From contig CAZMEW010000017.1 in the NCBI GenBank assembly GCA_964565405.1, forward strand, positions 1 to 22,265: a DNA stretch of 22,265 nucleotides, read 5' to 3'. Positions 8,723 to 14,544 of the stretch are shown one piece after another (the first letter of the stretch is position 1; the number at the start of each line of letters is the position of its first letter). A program made the translations under genes and the position numbers. The notes beneath the pieces were generated by a model. The model was given only the letters and a program-made list of their open reading frames with translations, was not told the DNA's origin and did not search any database. The stretch comes from UBA922 sp964565405. Its GTDB lineage: Bacteria > Patescibacteriota > Patescibacteriia > Magasanikbacterales > UBA922.

Positions 8723-9682
8723 TTAACTTAATTTCTCAAGATAAATAGCGAGTTCACCTGGAAGCGGACTTTCATAACAGACTTTTTCATCCGTAAGTGT
8801 AGTAAAACACAATTTTGACGAATGAAGAAACAAACGATTCAAGGGAATATTATTTTTTTTAATATTCCGTTTATGTTCATACAGAGTATCACCCACGACA
8901 GAATGATTATACGCATGCATATGTACTCTGATCTGGTGCATACGTCCCGTATGTAGCCTAACTGAGAGTAAGGTGTATCTTGCAAATCTCTTGAGTACAT
9001 CAAACTCAGTCAAAGCTTCTTTTCCACTCCTATCTTCTTTTACGTTACGAAGAGTCATGGTGGTGTTTGGTCGTGCGATCATCTTACCCTCACGTCCGCG
9101 ATCGATAATAAAACTAATTACGTCATGATCAAGAGAGATAGAACCATACACAAGAACCGTGTACGTCTTTTCTACTAGTCGATTCTTAAATTGTGTTTTC
9201 AAATGCTCAAACATTTGCTGTGTGCGAGCAATAACCAATATCCCTGATGCATCTTTATCGAGCCTATGAACAATGCCTGGACGAACTTCGGAATCGCCTA
9301 CGGTAGCAATTTCAGGATAATGTGACACAGCCCATGATGCAAGTGTTACTTTTTCTCCTGCCTCAGTAGGATGCACAATCAAACCAGCAGGCTTTTCTAC
9401 TATGACGTATGTTGTATCTTCATGAATAACACGTATTTTTTCTAGTAGCTCCCCAGATTCTAGAATTTCGGTATGTGTGATAACTTCAGGCTCCTCACGA
9501 TCATCAACCTCAATCATATCGCCTTTTTTCACTCGATACGAAGATTTCACGCACACAATACCATTTACAACCACAAGCCCGCGATCAATCAATTGTTGAA
9601 TGTGCGTACGGGTCCCAAATCCATTCTCAGTAAGGAACGCGTCAATTCGGTGTTTTTCTATTTGTTCGGGAACGATGATCAT
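8723..9682 (-). CDS. RluD-like 23S rRNA/tRNA pseudouridine synthase with S4 domain
   Basis: RluA-family pseudouridine synthase that isomerises uridines in structured RNA, most likely 23S rRNA. An N-terminal S4 RNA-binding domain (about residues 10-60) precedes the catalytic domain, which contains HRLDKDASG (about 139-147) with catalytic Asp142. The later RMHQIRVHMH motif is also conserved. The start is placed at ATG 9682 (319 residues) because longer readings run into the tRNA gene ending at 9707. The gene lies 24 nt after tRNA-Ile and 5 nt before gmk, so it is probably transcribed from the tRNA promoter and freed by tRNA processing. Whether it is RluC or RluD in target specificity cannot be told from sequence. 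Confidence 0.9.
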   Translation of the reverse strand: MIIVPEQIEKHRIDAFLTENGFGTRTHIQQLIDRGLVVVNGIVCVKSSYRVKKGDMIEVDDREEPEVITHTEILESGELLEKIRVIHEDTTYVIVEKPAGLIVHPTEAGEKVTLASWAVSHYPEIATVGDSEVRPGIVHRLDKDASGILVIARTQQMFEHLKTQFKNRLVEKTYTVLVYGSISLDHDVISFIIDRGREGKMIARPNTTMTLRNVKEDRSGKEALTEFDVLKRFARYTLLSVRLHTGRMHQIRVHMHAYNHSVVGDTLYEHKRNIKKNNIPLNRLFLHSSKLCFTTLTDEKVCYESPLPGELAIYLEKLS

Positions 9683-9706
9683 ACTTACTTTTGATTTTCT
9701 AAATAG

Positions 9707-9780
9707 TAGGCCTAGATGGACTCGAACCATCGACCCCAACGTTATAAGCGTTGTGCTCTAACCACCTGAGCTATAGGCCC
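9707..9780 (-). tRNA. tRNA-Ile, anticodon UAU
   Basis: All four arms fold. The acceptor stem is GGGCCTA/TAGGCCT with a G1-U72 wobble and discriminator A73. The D stem is GCTC/GAGC, the anticodon stem CAACG/CGTTG with a 7-nt loop CTTATAA, and the T stem GATGG/CCATC with loop TTCGAGT. The loop gives anticodon UAU (DNA TAT), which reads the isoleucine codon AUA. The body closely resembles bacterial tRNA-Ile(GAU). No CCA is encoded at the 3' end. Total length is 74 nt. The anticodon call is direct; decoding behaviour is inferred. Confidence 0.93.
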
Positions 9781-9795
9781 ATAGTAAATAAGTCC

Positions 9796-9824
9796 ATACT
9801 AACAAAGAAATAATGCAAAATCAA
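9796..9824 (-). promoter_or_regulatory. Promoter for tRNA-Ile and the rluD-gmk genes
   Basis: TTGATT (9819-9824) and TAGTAT (9796-9801) are spaced by 17 nt. The predicted start is near 9789, about 9 nt upstream of the mature tRNA 5' end. It overlaps the divergent upstream region of the HD-domain gene. Confidence 0.45.
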
Positions 9825-9866
9825 GGTCTTGAGCAAAAACAATTTTTCGTATATACTTATGTGCAT

Positions 9867-10592
9867 ATGATTGATTCCAAGTATACCTTCATGATAGATA
9901 AAGCTCGCGAGCTCATGAAGCTCTCGAAAGACCCTATCCATGATCTCTCACATGTAGAACGCGTAGTCGCTAATGTTAATAAAATCGCACCTTCACTCAA
10001 TCTTTCCCCGGAAGAAACACACGCGATCGAGCTCGCAGCATGGTGGCATGATGTCGCCCGAGTACTTACCAAACAACCTTCATTTGTATGGATGGCATGT
10101 ATTGATGACGCAGTTTCAGCGCTCATGCTTTGCCTACACAGTATACGATACGGATTCTGGAGACAAAGTGGTGGGATCGCAACAAAACTGATCTTATCAA
10201 AAACTTTTGCCACTGGAGCAGTGTTTACCAAAATCCTATTATCCAAGAAAGAACGCTTGATGATGCACGTGCTCAAAGACGCGGATCAGCTAGATATCAT
10301 GAACGTAGAAAGACTTGCATTAGTATGCGAGCTCTCGAAAACCTCAAAAAAATATTTCTGGGGTCTCCAGTGTCTCATATTCTACAACACACGCCAATCA
10401 GCATTGCAAATGAAAACTACAGTTGCAAATGTGTATCTCAAAGAAGGAGTCGAGGCAATCTATCACTGGATCTCCGAACGGAGAAATGATCCTTCATACG
10501 TGAATTTTTTTGGTCAAGATTGGATGGACAAGGCAATCGAAAAATTTGCCAAGGTGCGTCAAAAATTTTATCCAGCGAAAGAAATCGTATAA
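9867..10592 (+). CDS. HD-domain metal-dependent phosphohydrolase, function unknown
   Basis: HD-superfamily protein; members hydrolyse nucleotides or phosphodiesters using a His/Asp-bound metal. The conserved set is visible: HDLSHVERV near residues 25-33 (H29), WWHDVAR with H61-D62, and KDADQLD near residues 137-143. This order resembles the YedJ-type HD phosphohydrolases, but the substrate is unknown. The start is placed at ATG 9867 (241 residues), just before the conserved helix. An in-frame ATG at 9813 would add 18 poorly structured residues and overlap the tRNA promoter. The C-terminal half is helical and not recognised. An intrinsic terminator lies about 18 nt downstream, so the gene is likely monocistronic. 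Confidence 0.78.
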   Translation: MIDSKYTFMIDKARELMKLSKDPIHDLSHVERVVANVNKIAPSLNLSPEETHAIELAAWWHDVARVLTKQPSFVWMACIDDAVSALMLCLHSIRYGFWRQSGGIATKLILSKTFATGAVFTKILLSKKERLMMHVLKDADQLDIMNVERLALVCELSKTSKKYFWGLQCLIFYNTRQSALQMKTTVANVYLKEGVEAIYHWISERRNDPSYVNFFGQDWMDKAIEKFAKVRQKFYPAKEIV

Positions 10593-10609
10593 ATAAAAAA
10601 GATTATTAC

Positions 10610-10633
10610 AAAAGAAGCGAAAGCTTCTTTTTT
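10610..10633 (+). terminator. Intrinsic terminator of the HD-domain gene
   Basis: Stem AAAAGAAGC/GCTTCTTTT closed by a GAAA (GNRA) tetraloop, followed by more T residues. It lies 18 nt after the HD-gene stop. Confidence 0.88.
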
Positions 10634-10741
10634 GTTTATAAAATAAAAAAAATTAAATTTAAAAAATAAAAAGTTAGAAAAAATAAAAAGTTCATGTAAA
10701 AAAGTTATTCACAGGTGGGAAGAAAAAAAAGTTATTTACTA

Positions 10742-10770
10742 TTCAACAAAATAAAAAAACAAAGTATACT
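10742..10770 (+). promoter_or_regulatory. Promoter for the histone-like gene
   Basis: TTCAAC (10742-10747) and TATACT (10765-10770) are spaced by 17 nt of A-rich sequence. The predicted start is near 10777, giving an unusually long leader of about 158 nt for this genome. The -35 match is weak, but the -10 is good. Confidence 0.45.
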
Positions 10771-10800
10771 TGTGACAAAGGTCGTTTATATTTGCAACTT

Positions 10801-10833
10801 AGTTTTTACGTCAATGCTTGTCATGTAAAAACT
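10801..10833 (+). repeat. Inverted repeat / hairpin 1 in the histone-gene leader
   Basis: Perfect 9-nt arms AGTTTTTAC (10801-10809) and GTAAAAACT (10825-10833) are separated by 15 nt. The loop can add an inner ATG/CAT pairing. It could act as an RNA hairpin or as a DNA operator. It has no long T-run after it, so it does not look like a simple terminator. Confidence 0.6.
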
Positions 10834-10842
10834 TTTGCACAT

Positions 10843-10900
10843 TCGTATTTCTGTGACACTTTGGTGTGCACCATGGTCACATCATCATTTACAAATACGA
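10843..10900 (+). promoter_or_regulatory. Nested stem-loop element in the leader of the histone-like gene
   Basis: Three nested complementary segments: outer TCGTATTT (10843-10850) with AAATACGA (10893-10900), middle TGTGAC (10852-10857) with GTCACA (10876-10881), and inner TGGT (10862-10865) with ACCA (10870-10873) around a GTGC loop. The 3' side carries an 11-nt unpaired stretch. The arrangement suggests a folded 5'-UTR element, possibly a protein-binding autoregulatory site or small riboregulator. It matches no riboswitch class I recognise. The 18-nt separation of the middle arms could alternatively be a DNA operator. Confidence 0.45.
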
Positions 10901-10917
10901 TATCCTAAATTTAGAGA

Positions 10918-10924
10918 GGAGGTG
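10918..10924 (+). promoter_or_regulatory. Strong Shine-Dalgarno of the histone-like gene
   Basis: AGGAGGT lies about 10 nt before the ATG at 10935, a full match to the anti-SD core. Most other genes in this window lack a recognisable SD, so this one stands out. It fixes the start at 10935 rather than the longer in-frame reading from 10866, which would run through the leader stem-loop. Confidence 0.75.
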
Positions 10925-10934
10925 TACAATACGT

Positions 10935-11051
10935 ATGCCAGCAAGAAAAAAAGCTAAGAAAAAAGTAGCTAAGAAGCGAAAGCCAGCAGCTCGCAAGGCA
11001 AAGAAAACCACCAAGCGAAAAGCTAAGCGCAAAACCTCAAAGAAAAGATAG
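10935..11051 (+). CDS. Small Lys/Arg-rich histone H1-like DNA-binding protein
   Basis: A 38-residue protein made only of Met, Pro, Ala, Arg, Lys, Val, Thr and Ser. It has 17 Lys and 6 Arg, about 60% basic. The sequence is built from AKKK-, ARKAKK- and KRKAKR-like units, as in eukaryotic linker-histone tails and bacterial H1-like proteins such as chlamydial HctB and pseudomonad AlgP tails. It has no fold-forming hydrophobic core and is probably disordered, binding nucleic acid by charge. The role is likely nucleoid compaction or RNA/ribosome association; this is inference. The start is set by the strong SD. The gene is monocistronic: a long structured leader precedes it and a terminator follows 14 nt after the stop. 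A ribosomal or other tiny basic protein is an alternative, but no ribosomal family signature is visible. Confidence 0.72.
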   Translation: MPARKKAKKKVAKKRKPAARKAKKTTKRKAKRKTSKKR

Positions 11052-11065
11052 TCTTTTCTAGAGAT

Positions 11066-11096
11066 AAAAATCTCCCGTTCTTCGGGAGATTTTTTT
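11066..11096. terminator. Bidirectional terminator after the histone-like and EndoQ-like genes
   Basis: Stem AAAAATCTCCCG/CGGGAGATTTTT (12 bp) with a 5-nt loop TTCTT, followed by more T on the plus strand and A-rich on the other side. It separates two convergent genes. Confidence 0.92.
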
Positions 11097-11110
11097 ATAT
11101 AAGTAACGAT

Positions 11111-12397
11111 CTATTCCAAATCTAGACTCACCTGGGTCGAAAACCCACGCGATTCCCCACTCTCAAATACTCGGACGACCCCAAACTCGCCATCATACCC
11201 AGGACGAATATAAATATTTCCTTTTCTCACACGGTCGATAGCATCCGCAATCACTTCACTGGAGGCTTTTTTGATTTGCTCAAGCTCGGTAGTAAGTAAG
11301 ATATCAAATTCAGAACCAAGTTTCGCAATTAGCGTATTATACTCACGGTTCACCTTCTGCGTAGAAACCCCTACCTGATATACATCTGCAATAATTTCTG
11401 GGAGTGGTACCAATGATTGAAACGGTATTCGTTTATGACGAAGCGCATATTCATGAGCTTCGTCAATAGTGCGATCAGCTAATTCTTCCACGCGATAATT
11501 GACACCAATAGTTAAGTTCTTACCACACACCGGACAAATCCCTTTTCTTTTTTTAGTCTCGACTGGTGCGCAGAAAAATTTGCAATCCCGGTGTCCATCA
11601 TAATGGTATTTACCTTCCTCAGGATAAAATTCAATTGTCTGCACAAACTTACTGCGGTCCCCTTCTTCAAGAATACGCATAATTTCAGTATACGTAATTT
11701 CAGTAGGAGAATTAAATTGTAATATATTTGCTTCTCGACCAAGCTTGCCAAGACTGTGTGCATCAGAATTTGAAACAAGTGTTATGTTATCAAGATGACT
11801 CCACCGCCAGTTCATAATCGGGTCGCTCGACAACCCCGTCTCAATGGCACGAATATGGGGGGACAAATCTTCAAACGCTTCATTAAGCGAATCATACCCC
11901 CCCTTGGAGCCAAAAATACCAAACCAGGGCGTCCATGCATGTGCTGGGATCATTTTCATTCGAGGATCAATTTCAAGCATCAATTCAAGTATCTGCTTTG
12001 AAGTAAGCCCAATAATCGGCCGCCCATCAGAGTGTATATTAAAGCCTCGATCATCGAGTGTATTATTAAACCTCTCAGCTACTTCGAGTGTAGGCGCAAA
12101 GACGAGCAGATGAATACGCCGTGTCTCATTCGCATGCTTTTTAATTGATGCAATTTCCGTACCAATGATAAATCGAGTGCTGCTGCTATGATTTTTGAGT
12201 TTGTATACCCCTTCAGTATCAAGACTAAGCTCATCCTTCATATGTTGAAACCATTTCGGATGGGTAAAATCACTCGTCACCATGATATCAATACCCCGTA
12301 TTTCACAAGCCCGAGCGATTTTTGGTAATTCCAAATCCTTGGAGCATGCTCGCGAATATCTGGAATGGGAATGTAGATCAAGAATGCGCTGAATCAT
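11111..12397 (-). CDS. EndoQ-like PHP-domain endonuclease
   Basis: Resembles endonuclease Q, known in Thermococcales and some bacteria to cut 5' of deaminated bases such as uracil and hypoxanthine in DNA. The N-terminal PHP metal site is intact: DLHSHSRYS (residues 7-15), TSDFTHP (41-47), GTEIAS (79-84), H96, PAHAWTPWFG (151-160), ETG (187-189) and SNSDAHS (209-215). A Cys4 zinc site follows, C272-x3-C276 and C288-x2-C291. A ~130-residue C-terminal part has a basic HKRIPFQSLVPLPEII segment. The 428-residue length and domain order match EndoQ (TIGR00375-like, often misannotated as UvrD/helicase-related). It starts with ATG 12397 without a clear SD, 41 nt after the DUF559 gene. Substrate specificity is inferred from the family. 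Confidence 0.82.
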   Translation of the reverse strand: MIQRILDLHSHSRYSRACSKDLELPKIARACEIRGIDIMVTSDFTHPKWFQHMKDELSLDTEGVYKLKNHSSSTRFIIGTEIASIKKHANETRRIHLLVFAPTLEVAERFNNTLDDRGFNIHSDGRPIIGLTSKQILELMLEIDPRMKMIPAHAWTPWFGIFGSKGGYDSLNEAFEDLSPHIRAIETGLSSDPIMNWRWSHLDNITLVSNSDAHSLGKLGREANILQFNSPTEITYTEIMRILEEGDRSKFVQTIEFYPEEGKYHYDGHRDCKFFCAPVETKKRKGICPVCGKNLTIGVNYRVEELADRTIDEAHEYALRHKRIPFQSLVPLPEIIADVYQVGVSTQKVNREYNTLIAKLGSEFDILLTTELEQIKKASSEVIADAIDRVRKGNIYIRPGYDGEFGVVRVFESGESRGFSTQVSLDLE

Positions 12398-12438
12398 AAA
12401 ATAAGGAAATTAACTCCTTAAGCATGGTTATAAAAATT

Positions 12439-12795
12439 TTACACAAGAGAAGCGAGATGTAGACAAACAAAAAATATTTTATCTACAACTTTTTTCTGCT
12501 CACGCGCGACTTCTGCATGACTAAATTGAATTATGGTATATCCGTGAGTAACAAGCCATACTTCCCTCTGTTCCCAGTCCGCTTTGTCTTCTTTTTCAAT
12601 TTCAATAATTAATTTTAACTCAGGACAATAAAAGTCTACCACAAAACGGCCCAATTCTGTCCGAGGCTTAAATTTATATCTCAAATCTCGCCTTTTTAAT
12701 TCTTGCCAGAGTATTGCTCCAGTTTGAGAAGGTACAAGAAAATCCTCACCAATGCGATCTTCGAGGGGATTATGCGTATACGAAGTATTATTCAT
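12439..12795 (-). CDS. DUF559 / Vsr-like endonuclease-fold protein
   Basis: A 118-residue protein of the DUF559 family, which has the PD-(D/E)xK nuclease fold related to very-short-patch repair endonucleases. The core motif is FVVDFYCPELKLIIEIE (residues 51-67), with candidate catalytic D54 and E65/E67, followed by the usual GYTIIQFSHAEV (85-96) segment. The common DG..H motif after the core is replaced by KEDKADW, so catalytic competence is uncertain. The first ~15 residues are polar and not conserved. It lies 27 nt after the citryl-CoA-lyase-like gene and 41 nt before the EndoQ-like gene. Biological role in this family is unknown; DNA processing is a reasonable guess. Confidence 0.82.
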   Translation of the reverse strand: MNNTSYTHNPLEDRIGEDFLVPSQTGAILWQELKRRDLRYKFKPRTELGRFVVDFYCPELKLIIEIEKEDKADWEQREVWLVTHGYTIIQFSHAEVAREQKKVVDKIFFVCLHLASLV

Positions 12796-12822
12796 AGGTC
12801 CTCCATTACTACTGTATAACGT

Positions 12823-13548
12823 TTAGTTGATATATTCAATATCGTTCTCTTCAATTCTCCGTATACCCACATCATGAGAAACTTCCTCATAAATATGAGC
12901 AAGAATTCCTGGAATTCGTCCGATGAGGAAAAAAATATTTCCCACCTTCGGGTCAATCTTCATATCACAAAGTATGGCAGCAATTGCGCCGTCAATGTTA
13001 AGCGGAAGAGGTCTTGAAGAAATTTTGTTTAATTCCTTTTCCACAACACGCGCGAACGCACTATACCTCCCTAGAATCTTTTGTCTTTTCGCAATAGTGA
13101 ACAATGTTGTGGAGCGCGGATCTCGATCAGTAAATACTTTATGTCCAAATCCAGGTACTCTTACTTTTGCATCTTTTAATTCTTTAATCGTGAATGCAAT
13201 ATTTTTATTATTCACATTATCATAAAAAAATTTCATGGCCCCCTCGACCGCCATCCCATGACGCTCACCAAACCCAAGAATTCCCGCTGCAAGCGAGGAA
13301 TGCACTGTATTACCTGCCGAAGCAGATACGCGTGCGGTAATTGCACTTGCGACACCCGGACCATGATCAATCACTGAAGTAAATATCGCATTACACATTA
13401 CTTCTTCATTTTTTTTAGGCAACCGGCCAAATAATAAAAGAAAAATACTTGAAACAAAAGAATATTTTTTAACTAAAGATTCAAGAGATTTACCTCTAAT
13501 AATTTCAGCTTCCTTTTCGATCTTTGTAATAGATGTTTTAAATTTCAT
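12823..13548 (-). CDS. Citryl-CoA lyase-type subunit (citrate synthase-like module)
   Basis: Corresponds to the C-terminal citrate-synthase-like module of ATP-citrate lyase, or to free-standing citryl-CoA lyase (Ccl), which splits citryl-CoA into acetyl-CoA and oxaloacetate. Conserved landmarks are DHGPGVASA (61-69), GERHGMAVEGA (94-104), GFGHKVF (133-139), NIDGAIAAILCDM (184-196) and LIGRIPGILAH (208-218). H97, H136 and D186 align by eye with the His-His-Asp triad of citrate synthase. At 241 residues it lacks the N-terminal part of true citrate synthases (370-430 residues), as expected for the lyase module. The gene starts 5 nt after the alpha-subunit gene, so AclA is split here into two cistrons, as in the CcsB + Ccl arrangement of Hydrogenobacter. 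A role as citrate synthase in the reverse direction is possible. Confidence 0.85.
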   Translation of the reverse strand: MKFKTSITKIEKEAEIIRGKSLESLVKKYSFVSSIFLLLFGRLPKKNEEVMCNAIFTSVIDHGPGVASAITARVSASAGNTVHSSLAAGILGFGERHGMAVEGAMKFFYDNVNNKNIAFTIKELKDAKVRVPGFGHKVFTDRDPRSTTLFTIAKRQKILGRYSAFARVVEKELNKISSRPLPLNIDGAIAAILCDMKIDPKVGNIFFLIGRIPGILAHIYEEVSHDVGIRRIEENDIEYIN

Positions 13549-13553
13549 ACGAG

Positions 13554-14422
13554 CTATACAAAAGGCTTAATTAATTCAACAAGCTGTTCATACCGATCAG
13601 CGATCATAACACCGACACCCTGCAACGCTGCTTCTTTCTCGAGAACACCCTTTCCACGCTCCACAATTGCTCCCGCATGCCCAACATTCATACCCTCAGG
13701 CAAAATACTTGCGAATTTCCCTCCAATATAGATTGCAACTGGTTTCGTATATCCTTTTCTATTGATCAATTCAACGATTTCAAATTCATATGAACCGCCA
13801 TGTTCTCCAAAAATAATTACAGCCTTTGTTTGCTCATCTGCTTCAAACAGTTCAAGCACATCAGCATAGGTAGTACCCATAAGCAGATCACCTCCCACAT
13901 GTACCGCGGTACTCTGCCCTAAGCCCGCTTTTCTAACCTGCCATGAAACTTCATTAGTCATACCCCCTGATCGAGAAATGATTCCTACATGGCCGGGAGT
14001 AAAAATCTCGTCAGCCTGAACTTTGGGGCCACCGACAACGCCAATTCGTCCGACCCCTGGAGTAATGTACCCGAGAGAACTTGGCCCAATAATTCGAATT
14101 TTTTTTTCTTTTGCAGCGGAAAGACAATATGCCGTATCCTTAATAGGGATACGCTCAACAATCACGCTAATTTGAGGAATTCCAGCATCAACAGCTTCAA
14201 GTATTGCGGCTTTGGCAGCAAAAGGAGGAACAAATACTGTGGTTACCGAAATGTCAGGATGTGCAGCGAGTGCCTCAGAAACATTATTAAAAACAGGAAC
14301 CCCCTCAATATTCTCCCCGCCCTTTCCAGGTCGAACGCCACCAATCACATTAGTCCCATATTCTCGCATTGCAGCTGAAGCTTTCTGTCCTTCTTTTCCT
14401 GTAATTCCTTGTACCAATACCT
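13554..14422 (-). CDS. ATP-citrate lyase/citryl-CoA synthetase alpha-type subunit (5' end in assembly gap)
   Basis: CoA-binding and phosphohistidine subunit related to succinyl-CoA synthetase alpha, of the ATP-citrate lyase/CcsB type. It opens with VLVQGITGKEG, the Rossmann CoA-binding start. It continues with IIGPSSLGYITPG, ISRSGGMTNE and FGEHGGSYEFE, which resemble ATP-citrate lyase rather than SCS (SRSGT). It carries MNVGHAGAIVERG, whose His (residue 248 counting from the Val at 14420) is the expected phosphohistidine. The 3' end is complete and is 5 nt before the lyase gene. The 5' end runs into a 27-N gap (14423-14449). Beyond the gap an ORF begins at ATG 14551, overlapping the TPM stop, and reads 34 codons to the gap in a frame that would fit only if the true gap length is 1 modulo 3. 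That segment may be its N-terminus. At least 288 residues are certain. Confidence 0.88.
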
Positions 14423-14449
14423 NNNNNNNNNNNNNNNNNNNNNNNNNNN
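14423..14449. other. Assembly gap (27 N)
   Basis: Run of 27 N at the 5' end of the citrate-cleavage alpha-subunit gene. As drawn, it puts the sequences on its two sides in different reading frames, so its length is probably an estimate. Confidence 0.99.
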
Positions 14450-14544
14450 ATCCCCATATGGGTATTTTCTTGTAACTTTTCCTACCTGCAATGCCTTGTA
14501 TAGCAATGCGGGCGGATCATTTTTATTTCTAACCTTTCCAAGAG

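Larger units (their letters stand above)
10593..10934. other. 342-bp gene-free region: terminator, AT-rich tract, promoter, structured leader
   Basis: The region between the HD gene and the histone-like gene has no convincing ORF. In order it holds a hairpin terminator (10610-10633), a tract of roughly 85% A+T that is strongly A-rich on the plus strand (about 10634-10770), and a promoter (10742-10770). These are followed by two inverted-repeat structures (10801-10833 and 10843-10900) and a strong Shine-Dalgarno (10918-10924). Two sequences fit the DnaA-box consensus TTWTNCACA: TTATTCACA (10705-10713) and TTTTGCACA (10833-10841). Confidence 0.7.

Noticed and set aside
9857..10276. 139-codon minus-strand ORF opposite the HD-domain gene
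   Set aside because: The plus strand carries the HD metal motifs in correct order; the antisense frame shows no family signature.
10866..11051. Longer 61-codon reading of the histone-like gene
   Set aside because: The extra residues come from the leader stem-loop, and the strong Shine-Dalgarno at 10918-10924 fits the ATG at 10935.
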